17,512 bases of DNA from Holophagaceae bacterium UBA1801 (GCA_002319925.1 DCFP01000040.1:1-17512); one strand, 5' to 3'. Positions 6,309-14,398 are shown, numbered from the stretch's first letter. Numbers and translations are program-made. Notes: generated by a model from the letters alone, not told the origin.

Positions 6309-7643
6309 TTAGGAAAGCTTGAGCAGACCGTAGGTCACGGCCTTCATCTCGCCGTCGTAGTTGATGGGGCGTTGCTGGATGTAGGCGATCTGCATGGCCT
6401 TCGCCATGATGGTAGTCTTCACGTCCGTCTGGTCGGTAATGAGCACCACGGGGACGTCCTCGCAGTGGCCCAGCTTGCGCAGCTGGGTCAGGAACTGCTG
6501 GGCGGGGACAGAACCGATGTTCTGCTCGAGCATGATGAGATCCATCGGGTTGGTCTTGAGGTGATGGAAGGCCTCGGGGAAATTCCTGGCCTCGAAGACA
6601 TGGGTGAATCCATCCGCCAGCAGCGTTCCCGCAAGGATTGCCCGGTCCAGGTCGTCGAGCTGGATGACCATGATCCGGCGGGCGCGTTTCTTCATGCGCA
6701 GCAGGCGGTCGCCCTGTGCCGATGTCTCCACCGAGACGTCCTCCTCGATGGTGGCCCTGGGAGAAGCGGATTCTTCAGCGATGGTTTCGTCCGAAGATTC
6801 CTCATCCTCGTTCTCGATCGCTTCGTCCGCCTGCCCCCTCGCCTGGGCCGCCATTTCCAGCTCGGACCGGCGCACCTTCTGCGGGAAGCCCTTGGCTAAG
6901 GTCGGTACCCGCCGGGACATCACCTGCCAGAGGATCTGGGATTCCAAGGTGCCGATGGGATCGAGATGCACGCCCAAGGTCACGCCTTCCGAACTGTCTT
7001 CGACGTGCATCACCATGCCGCTGCATTCAATGAGCGGGGCGTGGGGCAGATTGAGAATGCGCACCACCATGAGTTCCTGCCTGGCTTGGAACAGGCTCGA
7101 GCTGAGGGGCAGGCGCTTGTTGTCCTGGATGGACATGGCCTTCTCGATCCGCATGCAGAAGCCTTCCAGGCTGAGGTTCAGGAGCTTTCCCGAAGCGCCA
7201 TGGCCCTGGAAAAGGCTTTCCAGGATGGTGGCGCTTGCATTCTCCCGTTGCCCGAAGCGGGTCCGGACCTTGCTTCGGCGCTCGGCGTGGTAGACACAAT
7301 CCGGAACCTTGAAGACGGCCTTCATGTAGCCGCCGCGCTCTCTGAAGCGGATCGCGCAGCGGAAGCGCATGCCGTCCAGGGGGAAATCCATCTCGAAGGG
7401 AAGACGGGAATCCACGTCCCCGGGGAGGGATCGCTGGAGGCTGAGGGTGAAGGTCTCGGCATCGTCGCTGACCAGCTCCACCCGAGCCGTGGCCGGCATC
7501 AGATCGTCCTTGCTGATCCAGACCTGCACGCAGGTCCGGAGGCGATTGAGCTCCTCGAGGTAGGCCAGGATGGTGGAGGCGTCCCGCAGCACGGGCTCTT
7601 TGTCCGGCGCCTCCTGCTTGCTGAAGAGATCCTTAAATCCCAT
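6309..7643 (-). CDS. PilZ-domain protein fused to a degenerate response-regulator receiver
   Basis: This 444-aa protein reads as three parts. Residues about 20-115 form a beta-rich YcgR-like N-terminal domain. Residues about 117-245 are a PilZ domain with the c-di-GMP-binding elements RRSKVR (122-127) and NLSLEG (156-161). An acidic low-complexity linker (about 270-305) leads to a CheY-like receiver fold (about 320-444). The receiver keeps an acidic pair (D330-D331) and T403. The phospho-acceptor Asp is replaced by E373 (LIMLEQNIG), and the usual Lys before the conserved Pro is R425 (QRPI). It should therefore bind c-di-GMP but not be phosphorylated normally. Likely a cytosolic effector of motility or surface behaviour. 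It is a single gene, convergent with gmhB and divergent from the amidohydrolase gene. Confidence 0.8.
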   Translation of the reverse strand: MGFKDLFSKQEAPDKEPVLRDASTILAYLEELNRLRTCVQVWISKDDLMPATARVELVSDDAETFTLSLQRSLPGDVDSRLPFEMDFPLDGMRFRCAIRFRERGGYMKAVFKVPDCVYHAERRSKVRTRFGQRENASATILESLFQGHGASGKLLNLSLEGFCMRIEKAMSIQDNKRLPLSSSLFQARQELMVVRILNLPHAPLIECSGMVMHVEDSSEGVTLGVHLDPIGTLESQILWQVMSRRVPTLAKGFPQKVRRSELEMAAQARGQADEAIENEDEESSDETIAEESASPRATIEEDVSVETSAQGDRLLRMKKRARRIMVIQLDDLDRAILAGTLLADGFTHVFEARNFPEAFHHLKTNPMDLIMLEQNIGSVPAQQFLTQLRKLGHCEDVPVVLITDQTDVKTTIMAKAMQIAYIQQRPINYDGEMKAVTYGLLKLS

Positions 7644-7758
7644 GAGTGCGACCTGATACCTTGTTTTTCGACTCTGGATTGGGAAAGGTAAATTCCGTCA
7701 TCAGATTTAACAACTTCCCGATTCATGCCTGAATCAATAATGGAGGGAATTCCCGCTC

Positions 7759-8970
7759 ATGAATCGACGAAAAACCTTGCTGTGGCTGGCGTCGACCTGT
7801 TTCAGGACGGCTTGGCTGGTCCTTGTTTTAGGCACGTTCCTGGGAGCCACTGATCTCAGCCCCGGCGCACAGGCCCTGGTGGCGAGGGCGTTCGAAGGAC
7901 TGGATGCCGGCACCCCCGTGATGGACGTTCATGTCCACCTGATCGGGATGGACGGCCAGGGGAACGGATGCGAGGTGAACCCGGCGCTGCTGAGCCCCTG
8001 GCACCCCTTCAAGCGGTTCACGTCCAACCTCTACCTCAAGGCGAGCGGCGTGAAGGGCTTCGACCATTTCGACCAGGAATATGTGAACCGCATGGTGGAT
8101 CTGGCCAAGGGATTTGGTCGGCCTGTGCGGTTACAGCTCCTGGCCATGGACCACGCCTACCGCGCCGATGGCACCATCGACCGCGAGCGAACCCAGTTCT
8201 ATGTTCCGAACGAATACGTGGTGCGTCTGGCCCGCGAGCATCCGGATCTGTTCATTCCGGTGATTTCGGTCCATCCGGCCCGGCCGGACGCCATCCAGGA
8301 GCTGGAGAAATGGGCCGCGCAAGGCGTGAAATGCGTGAAGTGGCTGCCCAACGCCCAGAACATCGACCCGGCGGAGCCACGCTGGGACCCGTTCTACAGA
8401 CGCATGGCCGAGCTGGGGATGGTGCTGCTCTGCCACACCGGGGAAGAGCAGGCCGTGGCCGCCAAGGACGCCCAGGCGCTCGGGAATCCCCTCCGGCTGC
8501 GTCGCGCGCTGGATGCTGGAGTCACGGTGATCATGGCCCACTGCGCCAGCCTGGGCACCAACGAAGACCTGGATCATCCGGGCAGGAAGGCCGCGAACTT
8601 CGATCTGTTCCTGCGGCTCCTGGGCGACGAGAAATACAAAGGCCGCCTTTTCGGGGATATCTCCGCCCTCACCCAGATCAACCGGCCACCCAAGCGGATC
8701 CTGGCGCTGCTGGGGGATCCGGAGATCCAGGGGCGGTTGGTGAACGGCAGCGATTATCCCCTGCCCGGTGTGAGCCTCGTAACCTGGACCGGCGAATTCC
8801 AGGCGCTGCACATGATCACCGCGAAGGAGCGCAAAGCCTTGAACGAGATCCACCGCGTGAATCCCCTGCTGTTCGATTTCGTGCTCAAACGTACCCTGCG
8901 CAGGCCGGGCACGGACAAAGGCTTTGCGCCGGAGATCTTCACACGGCTGCCCGTGGCGAACAAGCTTTGA
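7759..8970 (+). CDS. Exported metal-dependent amidohydrolase (amidohydrolase-2 family)
   Basis: This is a 403-aa TIM-barrel hydrolase. Residues 1-30 have a basic start (MNRRK) and a hydrophobic core ending near FLGATDLS, so a signal peptide or membrane anchor is likely. Metal and active-site motifs of the amidohydrolase-2 family follow: DVHVH (H58, H60) at the first strand, CHTGEE (H226), MAHCAS (H261) and NGSDYP (D332). Family members hydrolyse or decarboxylate small cyclic or aromatic substrates; the substrate is unknown here. The ATG at 7759 has GGAGGG (7742-7747) upstream at about 11 bases. It ends six bases before the convergent tetR-type gene. A conserved Lys in the strand-4 segment (VKCVKWLP) could be functional but is not assigned. 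Confidence 0.82.
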   Translation: MNRRKTLLWLASTCFRTAWLVLVLGTFLGATDLSPGAQALVARAFEGLDAGTPVMDVHVHLIGMDGQGNGCEVNPALLSPWHPFKRFTSNLYLKASGVKGFDHFDQEYVNRMVDLAKGFGRPVRLQLLAMDHAYRADGTIDRERTQFYVPNEYVVRLAREHPDLFIPVISVHPARPDAIQELEKWAAQGVKCVKWLPNAQNIDPAEPRWDPFYRRMAELGMVLLCHTGEEQAVAAKDAQALGNPLRLRRALDAGVTVIMAHCASLGTNEDLDHPGRKAANFDLFLRLLGDEKYKGRLFGDISALTQINRPPKRILALLGDPEIQGRLVNGSDYPLPGVSLVTWTGEFQALHMITAKERKALNEIHRVNPLLFDFVLKRTLRRPGTDKGFAPEIFTRLPVANKL

Positions 8971-8976
8971 AGCCCT

Positions 8977-9621
8977 TTACCGGCGCCGGTTCTCTTCCTT
9001 GAAGCCCTTCAGCAACGCATCGATGCCAGCCTGAAGCTCTTTCAGGAATTCCGGCCGTGGGCTGGCTTCCGGCGAATCGCTGGAGTCCTTGGAACGGGAA
9101 CCTACCAGGGCTTCCCACCCGATAATGAGCGCCTGGATCTGGTGAAGCACACCGGTGCCTTGTCCCTTGTGGAGGAAGGGCAGGGTTCTTTCCAGGAAAG
9201 CGCCCATGGCCTGGGTCCGGGAATCCATTTCGTGGTGGAAGGCCCGCGCCGTGCCCGCAGGCAGGTTGTGCTCGATGCTGCCATGGAGAACGCCCAAGAG
9301 CGTCCGCAGAGCTGGCCTCGCCTCCGTCGCCCGTGCAATCATCCGCGCAACGGCTTCGGGACGCTGCTTCGCGGGCAAGACCTCCAGACCCGCCTCCAGA
9401 TCCCAGAACCAGCCATGCAGCTGAAGCCGCAGCACCTCGAGAAAGAGTTCCTCACGGGTGGAGAAGTAGAGGTAGAGCGTTCCTTTCACCAGGCCGGTCC
9501 GCTCCGCGACCTGGGTCATGGTGATGTCCTGGAACGGCGTGTCCGCAAGGGCGCCCAAGGCCTCGGCGAGGATGGCCTCCCTGCGCTGGAGCTTCTGATG
9601 GGATTGACGGGCTCGTTTCAT
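8977..9621 (-). CDS. TetR-family transcriptional regulator
   Basis: The product is 214 aa with an N-terminal TetR DNA-binding domain: helix 1 in REAILAEALGALAD, helix-turn-helix in ITMTQVAERTGLVKGTLYLYF (about residues 33-53), then STREELFLEVL. The C-terminal ligand domain has no recognisable subgroup signature. The ATG at 9621 lies on the edge of a perfect 19-bp palindrome, suggesting strong autorepression. No good ribosome binding site is visible before this ATG, so the mRNA may be nearly leaderless. The gene is divergent from sfsA (92 bases away), which shares the upstream region and may be co-regulated. Its effector and wider targets cannot be inferred. Confidence 0.9.
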   Translation of the reverse strand: MKRARQSHQKLQRREAILAEALGALADTPFQDITMTQVAERTGLVKGTLYLYFSTREELFLEVLRLQLHGWFWDLEAGLEVLPAKQRPEAVARMIARATEARPALRTLLGVLHGSIEHNLPAGTARAFHHEMDSRTQAMGAFLERTLPFLHKGQGTGVLHQIQALIIGWEALVGSRSKDSSDSPEASPRPEFLKELQAGIDALLKGFKEENRRR

Positions 9622-9639
9622 AATGACTTCAAGTCATTA
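9621..9639. promoter_or_regulatory. Perfect 19-bp palindrome, candidate TetR operator
   Basis: TAATGACTTCAAGTCATTA reads the same on both strands apart from the central base. It begins at the first base of the TetR gene's start codon. The size and symmetry suit TetR-family operators. Autoregulation, possibly with control of divergent sfsA, is inferred from position alone. Confidence 0.6.
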
Positions 9640-9713
9640 ATTTAATGTCCACGGGTCAGTTGTCAACCACTGCCGGAAACTTTTTCGTTCCATACTGCCT
9701 TGGCGGAGGTTTC

Positions 9714-10448
9714 ATGTTCTTCAAGGGCAACCTGACCCCGGGCCGGATCATCCGCCGCTACCAGCGTTTCCTGGCGGACGTGGAGCTGGGGGATGGTTCC
9801 ATGGTGGTCGCCCACTGCACCAATACCGGGACCATGAAGACCTGCTGGGCGACCGGCGATCTGGTGCTGCTGGAGCCCGCCGCGAATCCCGAGCGGAAGT
9901 TGAAATTCACGTGGCTTGCCTGCCGGCGTGAGGGTGCCTGGATCGGCGTGGACACGGGAATCCCCAACAAGGTGGTGGCGGAGGCCGCGCGCCAGGACCT
10001 CATCCCTGGACTGAGCGGACTCCACGGCGTCCGTACGGAGGTGAAGTACGGTTCCGAGCGCAGCCGCATCGATGTGCTCGCACTGGATGCAGATGAACGC
10101 GCCATCTACCTGGAAGTGAAGAACACCACCCTGCGGATCGGCGACCTGGCCTGTTTTCCGGATGCTGTCACCGAGCGGGGCGCCAAGCATTTGCGGGAAC
10201 TCCAGGGCATGGTCGCGGAGGGCCACCGGGCCGCGATCGTGTTTTTCGTCAACCGCGGCGATGTGCGGGCCTTCGATGCAGCGCGCGAAATCGATCCGGC
10301 GTACGCCGGAGAGCTGGAGAAAGCCATCCGTGCTGGTGTTGAGCTGCTTCCACTGCAGGTGGGTATTCACGCCGAAGAAGAAAAAAACGGGAAATGGAAT
10401 CTGAAATGGCGCTTGACTGGGCTGCTGCCTTGGACCAAAAGGGCCTGA
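9714..10448 (+). CDS. sfsA: SfsA family nuclease-like protein
   Basis: This is a 244-aa SfsA homologue. Family hallmarks in order are PGRIIRRYQRFLADVEL near the start, VAHCTNTGTM, a central WIGVDTGIPNKVV, YGSERSRIDVL and YLEVKNTTL, FPDAVTERGAKHLREL, and a C-terminal block. D120 and E134-x-K136 form a PD-(D/E)XK-like nuclease core. SfsA was first described as a sugar fermentation stimulation factor in E. coli; its true role, possibly nucleic-acid binding or cleavage, is not settled. The ATG at 9714 is chosen because GGAGG (9705-9709) lies just upstream and MFFKGNLTPGR matches the family start. An in-frame ATG at 9645 would add 23 unconserved residues. Single gene. Confidence 0.93.
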   Translation: MFFKGNLTPGRIIRRYQRFLADVELGDGSMVVAHCTNTGTMKTCWATGDLVLLEPAANPERKLKFTWLACRREGAWIGVDTGIPNKVVAEAARQDLIPGLSGLHGVRTEVKYGSERSRIDVLALDADERAIYLEVKNTTLRIGDLACFPDAVTERGAKHLRELQGMVAEGHRAAIVFFVNRGDVRAFDAAREIDPAYAGELEKAIRAGVELLPLQVGIHAEEEKNGKWNLKWRLTGLLPWTKRA

Positions 10449-10545
10449 CAAATGGCTAGGTTGTGATCAATTTCATTAGGTGGTTTGTTATTCGAGTGAA
10501 CTAGAATCGAAGCATTTCGTAACGGCGCTTAATTGGGAGGGCATC

Positions 10546-11814
10546 ATGACGACCACAAAGAAGCAGACTCCGTTGTTCGATTGGCACAAGGCACACGGCG
10601 CCAACATCGTCGAATTCGGCGACTACCTGATGCCTGTCTGGTACGCCAGCGCCCGCAATGAGCATCTCGCCGTCGTCGCCCAGGCCGGTCTCTTCGACAC
10701 CAGCCACATGGCCACCATCCGCGTGTTCGGCAAGGATGCCTACGAACTGCTGCAGTGGTGCTTCACGCGCAACCTGGACGCCTGCGTGGGCAAGGACAAC
10801 GCCCCGCTCACCGACGGCAAGTGCGTCTACGGCCTGTTCCTCGATGAGCACGGCCACGCCATCGACGACAGCATCGTCTACAAGATCAAGGACGGCGAGT
10901 ACATGGTCGAGGTGAACGCCAGCCAGGGCGGCCCCGTGTCCAAGCACCTCACCGAGCAGGCCAAGGGCAAGGATGTGCGGATCGTCGACCTGACCGACAA
11001 GGTCGGCAAGATCGATATCCAGGGCCCCGCGTCCATCAAGACCATGGCGAAGATCCTGAAGAACCCCGAGGTGGTCTTCGACAAACTCCCCTACTTCTCC
11101 GCGAAGGGCCATTTCGATCCCGCATCCACGCTGGCGGCCCAGGTGCAAATGCTCGACGGCACGCCGATCCTGCTGTCCCGCTCGGGCTACACCGGCGAAG
11201 TGGGCTTCGAGATGTTCGTGGAGCGCGACAAGACCGTGAAACTTTGGGAAGCCATCATGAAGGCTGGCGAAGCGTTCGGCGTGATCGCCTGCGGACTCGC
11301 CTCCCGCGACTCTCTGCGCACGGGCGCGGTGCTGCCGCTCTCCCACCAGGACATCGGCCACTGGCCCTGCATCAACAACCCCTGGCCCTTCGCACTGCCC
11401 TTCGCCGCCTCCGGTAGCGGCTTCACGAAGAAGTTCCTGGGTTCCGCGGCCCTCGAGCAGGCAGCGCCGACCGCCGAGTGGACCCTGACTTACGTGGGCC
11501 ACGACCTCCGCAAGGTGGACGGGCACGGCTCCAAGGTCTTCCATAACGGCCAGGAGATCGGGGTCGTCTTGACCTGCGCCACCGACATGGCCATCGGTCG
11601 CCATGAGGACAAGATCTACAGCATCGCGACCCCCGACAAGCCCGCGGGCCTCGCCATCAAGGGCCTCTGTGCCGGTTTCATCAAGGTCAAGACGAAGCTC
11701 GCCCCCGGCACCACCGTGGAAATCAAGGACGCCAAGCGCACTCTTCCGGTGGTGATCGAAACGGACGTCAGGCCCGACCGGACGGCACGGAAGGCGTTGA
11801 AATCCTTCATGTAG
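10546..11814 (+). CDS. gcvT: Glycine cleavage system T protein (aminomethyltransferase)
   Basis: The product is a 422-aa folate-dependent aminomethyltransferase, which moves the methylene group from lipoyl-bound aminomethyl on GcvH to tetrahydrofolate and releases ammonia. Conserved features include FDWHKAHGANIVEFGDYLMPVWY at the start, FDTSHM, the IDDSIVYK segment with the acidic folate/catalytic region, SGYTGEVGFEMFV, and GLASRDSLRTGAVLPLSHQDI. A C-terminal barrel contains FIKVKTKLAPGT. It is longer than the E. coli protein and belongs to a divergent branch of the family. The ATG at 10546 has GGGAGG at 10535-10540; an upstream in-frame start at 10480 is not supported. gcvH follows after a repeat. 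The 97-base leader is too short for the usual tandem glycine riboswitch and shows none. Confidence 0.9.
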   Translation: MTTTKKQTPLFDWHKAHGANIVEFGDYLMPVWYASARNEHLAVVAQAGLFDTSHMATIRVFGKDAYELLQWCFTRNLDACVGKDNAPLTDGKCVYGLFLDEHGHAIDDSIVYKIKDGEYMVEVNASQGGPVSKHLTEQAKGKDVRIVDLTDKVGKIDIQGPASIKTMAKILKNPEVVFDKLPYFSAKGHFDPASTLAAQVQMLDGTPILLSRSGYTGEVGFEMFVERDKTVKLWEAIMKAGEAFGVIACGLASRDSLRTGAVLPLSHQDIGHWPCINNPWPFALPFAASGSGFTKKFLGSAALEQAAPTAEWTLTYVGHDLRKVDGHGSKVFHNGQEIGVVLTCATDMAIGRHEDKIYSIATPDKPAGLAIKGLCAGFIKVKTKLAPGTTVEIKDAKRTLPVVIETDVRPDRTARKALKSFM

Positions 11815-11904
11815 TGGTCAGTGGCCGGTGGCCGGTGGTCAGTCATTGCTGATCGCGGCCACGGGCCGCGGGCACTATTAACTGACCCCTGACCACTGGC
11901 CACT
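11813..11904. repeat. Heptamer-built inverted repeat between gcvT and gcvH
   Basis: Starting at the gcvT stop codon there are four 7-base units (GTGGTCA, GTGGCCG, GTGGCCG, GTGGTCA). The inverted counterpart is at 11881-11904; 20 of 24 bases pair with 11820-11843. The 37-base loop contains its own perfect 7-bp hairpin (CGCGGCC-ACG-GGCCGCG, 11854-11870). In the transcript this would form a long stem between gcvT and gcvH, and could set relative expression or mRNA stability. The sequence family differs from elements A, B and C. Confidence 0.65.
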
Positions 11905-11940
11905 CTTCTACTACACTAATCCCACTCCCATGGAGGCCCC

Positions 11941-12327
11941 ATGTTCCCCGCCGATTGCAAATACACCAAGAACCATGAGTTCGTGAAGCCGCTGGCCGAT
12001 GGCACCGCCGTCGTGGGCATCACCAATTACGCCCAGGAAGCCCTGGGTGATGTGGTCTTCGTCGACCTGCCCGAAGTGGGCGAGAAGTTCGGCGCTGGCG
12101 ACGAGTTCGGCACGGTCGAATCCGTGAAGACCGTCTCCGAGTGCTACATGCCCACCGCTGGCGAAGTCATCGAGATCAACGGCGAACTGGAAGCCCATCC
12201 CGAATACATGAACGAGGATCCCGTCGCCAAGGGCTGGATGATCAAGATCAAGATGGACGGCGCTCTCAATGCCGAGCTGCTCGATGCAGCCGCCTACGAG
12301 AAGCACGTCGCCTCCGAGAGTCACTGA
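11941..12327 (+). CDS. gcvH: Glycine cleavage system H protein
   Basis: The product is a 128-aa lipoyl carrier protein of the glycine cleavage system. Its swinging lipoyl arm carries the aminomethyl group between GcvP and GcvT and is reoxidised by lipoamide dehydrogenase. The lipoylation site is clear: ESVKTVSE with K63. The family segments YTKNHEFV, VGITNYAQEALGDVVFVDLP, GEVIEINGELEAHPEYMNEDP and GWMIKIK are all present, and the length is standard. GGAGG at 11932-11936 precedes the ATG. gcvT lies upstream across a repeat; gcvP is not downstream, where mltD begins immediately after the stop codon. Confidence 0.97.
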   Translation: MFPADCKYTKNHEFVKPLADGTAVVGITNYAQEALGDVVFVDLPEVGEKFGAGDEFGTVESVKTVSECYMPTAGEVIEINGELEAHPEYMNEDPVAKGWMIKIKMDGALNAELLDAAAYEKHVASESH

Positions 12328-14043
12328 GTGAATTTTCGCAAGTCGAGACGGCTCCTGCTTCTCATCGTCGCCTGCGCGGTGATGGGGGCAGGAGCTGGTC
12401 TGTACGCCGCTCCTGAAACCCCGAAAACGTCTGTGGCGGCTCCCGCCAAGAATGAGGATCTTGCCCGCCTGAAAGCCCTCATCGAGGAGGCAGAGAAGGC
12501 CCTCGAAGTGGACGACCCGGACACGGCCTCCGACATGGCGGACCAGGCGGAAGCGCTGATCGCGAAGTGGTCCGCGGAGCGCCTGAAGCGCCCGGAGGAA
12601 GCGGCCTTGATCCAGCGGTTGAAGGCCGTCGAGGATCAGTACGAAGAAGCGATCTCCACGCCTGAAACGGAAGACGGATTGAAGATGGCGGAGGAGATCG
12701 TGCCGCTGGGCACCGAGGATCTGCGCACGCAATCGGCCCAGGTGCAGGCCGCGGAGCAAGGTGCGATTTTCGATTTCCCCATCGACCTCAACGACAAGGT
12801 GCTGGCCTGGGTCTACGATTTCACCCACGAGAAGAAGGGGTTCGTGGAAGGCGCTCTCTCCCGCGCGACGCAGTACCTGCCCATGATCCGTCAGATCTTC
12901 CAGGAGGAAGGCATTCCCCAGGATCTCGCCTATCTGGCCTTGATCGAGTCGGGGTTCAAGAACACGGCCCAGAGCCGCGCCAAGGCGGTGGGCATGTGGC
13001 AGTTCATCCGGCCCACGGGACGTCTTTTCGGGCTGGACGGCAATGCCTGGATCGAGGAACGCCGCGATCCCGTCAAGTCCTGCCGTGCTTCGGCGCGCTA
13101 CCTCAAGCGCCTCTACGAAGGCAGCGGCGACTGGTATCTGGCCTTGGCGGGCTACAATGCCGGACCACTGACCACGGAGCGGGCGGAGGCGGCGCTTAGC
13201 AGCTCGAACTTCTGGGACATGGCGCGCAGCAGCCACCTGCGGAACGAGACCAAGGACTATGTGCCGAAGCTGCTCGCGGCCATCCTGGTGGGCCGCTTTC
13301 CGGAGCGCTACGGCCTCACCGTGACGCAGATGACGCCCTACGCTTACGAGACGGTGGAAGTGGACAAGATGACGAGCCTCAGTGTGCTGGCCCACTTCGC
13401 GGAAACGGACGTGGAGGCGCTGAAGGATCTCAATCCCGAGCTCCTGCGCGCCACGACACCACCCGGACACTACGCCCTCCGTGTCCCGCCGGGCACCAGC
13501 CAGGCGACCTATCGCGCCCTGGCCAGAATCCCGAGCGGCCAGCGGCTCGACTTCACGAACTACGTGATCCGCAGGAGTGACACTCTCGCGAAGGTGGCCG
13601 CGCGCTTCAAGGTGAAGCCAGCGGACCTGCTGGAAGCCAACAACCTCAAGACTTCGCAGTTCCGCCCGGGACGCCGCATCCAGGTGCCGCCGCCATCCGC
13701 GGTTCCCATCGACGACCAGGATCTGAAGCCCGTCACGAGCCAGGAACGCGCCATCATCGAGCAACCCCTGGCCCAGATTCCTTCCATCGATGTCACCCAG
13801 CCCGGTGCGCATCCGGTTGAATCAGTGACCGTCGTGAAGGAGGCCGCTCCACCGCAGACCAAGCCGGCCGAAGTGGCGCCGACCCCCGCGCCCAGGCCCA
13901 CCACCCACATTGTGAAGCGGGGCGAGACGCTCTTCTCCATCGCGGAACGCTACCGCCTCAATGTGAACGATCTGAAGAAGTGGAATCGGATCCGGCGGAA
14001 CCGCGTTGTGGTTGGCCAGGTGTTGAAGCTGAGGAAGACCTAG
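12328..14043 (+). CDS. mltD: Membrane-bound lytic murein transglycosylase D-like protein with two LysM domains
   Basis: This is a 571-aa exported peptidoglycan-cleaving enzyme. Residues 1-28 are a signal peptide (basic start, hydrophobic core, ending GLYAAPE) with no clear lipobox. About 35-130 is a charged helical region. The SLT domain covers about 165-320, with catalytic E207 in YLALIESGFK, the AVGMWQF segment and ALAGYNAGP. LysM repeats at about 412-455 (YVIRRSDTL) and 527-570 (HIVKRGETL) bind glycan; a proline-rich linker separates them. It makes 1,6-anhydromuropeptides during wall remodelling. The GTG at 12328 directly follows the gcvH stop with no gap, so translation is probably coupled. 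Its pairing with gcvH is positional; no functional link is known. Confidence 0.92.
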   Translation: MNFRKSRRLLLLIVACAVMGAGAGLYAAPETPKTSVAAPAKNEDLARLKALIEEAEKALEVDDPDTASDMADQAEALIAKWSAERLKRPEEAALIQRLKAVEDQYEEAISTPETEDGLKMAEEIVPLGTEDLRTQSAQVQAAEQGAIFDFPIDLNDKVLAWVYDFTHEKKGFVEGALSRATQYLPMIRQIFQEEGIPQDLAYLALIESGFKNTAQSRAKAVGMWQFIRPTGRLFGLDGNAWIEERRDPVKSCRASARYLKRLYEGSGDWYLALAGYNAGPLTTERAEAALSSSNFWDMARSSHLRNETKDYVPKLLAAILVGRFPERYGLTVTQMTPYAYETVEVDKMTSLSVLAHFAETDVEALKDLNPELLRATTPPGHYALRVPPGTSQATYRALARIPSGQRLDFTNYVIRRSDTLAKVAARFKVKPADLLEANNLKTSQFRPGRRIQVPPPSAVPIDDQDLKPVTSQERAIIEQPLAQIPSIDVTQPGAHPVESVTVVKEAAPPQTKPAEVAPTPAPRPTTHIVKRGETLFSIAERYRLNVNDLKKWNRIRRNRVVVGQVLKLRKT

Positions 14044-14063
14044 CCAGCGTTTTTCAGCTTGCC

Positions 14064-14084
14064 TTCCCATGTAACCCATGGGAA
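14064..14084. other. Hairpin between mltD and tRNA-Ala
   Basis: TTCCCATG and CATGGGAA form a perfect 8-bp stem around a five-base loop. No T-tract follows, so it is not a classical intrinsic terminator. It may protect the mltD mRNA end or help process the tRNA leader. The palindrome CCCCATGGGG then overlaps the tRNA 5' end. Confidence 0.4.
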
Positions 14085-14100
14085 ACTCTAGGTTCCCCAT

Positions 14101-14152
<52 letters not shown>

Positions 14153-14176
<24 letters not shown>

Positions 14177-14209
14177 AAACGCCGCCGAAAGGCGGCGTTT
14201 TTCGTTGTG
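14153..14209 (+). repeat. 57-bp direct repeat, copy 1 (tRNA-Ala 3' end plus terminator)
   Basis: This copy runs from the T loop of tRNA-Ala through its CCA end and terminator to TTGTG. It recurs at 14399-14455 with a single mismatch (C14162 versus T14408). A tRNA 3' end flanking a segment in direct orientation is the classic attL/attR arrangement. A local duplication is the alternative. Confidence 0.85.
14176..14203 (+). terminator. Intrinsic terminator of tRNA-Ala
   Basis: An 11-bp stem (14176-14186 with 14191-14201) with a GAAA tetraloop and a run of T residues begins at the last base of the CCA. This is a strong Rho-independent terminator for the tRNA transcript. Confidence 0.92.
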
Positions 14210-14284
14210 TCGGCGCTGGATCGGACCGCTGAGAAACATCGGCGGCCCGGCTGACTCGAACACATCCTGTGCCCTCGCCCTTCA

Positions 14285-14369
14285 GGCCGGTTGCACGGCA
14301 ACCGGTCCTAATTGCCAGTCCTGGCAATTGGTGCTCGCAGCGAGCAAGACTCCTGTGGAGCCTGCGCAG
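14285..14369. other. Tandem palindrome cluster between the tRNA-end repeats
   Basis: Consecutive dyads are CCGGTTGC-acg-GCAACCGG (14287-14305), AATTGCCAG-tc-CTGGCAATT (14310-14329), TGCTCGC-a-GCGAGCA (14332-14346), CTCC-tgt-GGAG (14350-14360) and CTGCGCAG (14362-14369). They sit inside the 189-base insert between the two 57-bp repeats. No coding sequence is supported in 14210-14398. The insert could be recombination or protein-binding sites of a mobile element, or a folded RNA ending at the second terminator. Confidence 0.6.
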
Positions 14370-14398
14370 TGGCCGCGGGCGGGGCCAGCCGATGACAT

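Noticed and set aside
8979..8990. ACCGGCGCCGGT palindrome at the amidohydrolase/TetR junction considered as a terminator
   Set aside because: It has no loop and no T-tract on either strand, and lies at the end of the TetR gene. Chance in GC-rich sequence is likely.
10449..10545. Glycine riboswitch upstream of gcvT
   Set aside because: The leader is only 97 bases, and neither the tandem aptamer arrangement nor its conserved helices could be found.
11911..13812. Very long open frame on the minus strand (about 633 codons)
   Set aside because: It runs antisense through gcvH and mltD, both clearly real. No family motif or signal peptide is seen, and composition is that of a complementary-frame shadow.
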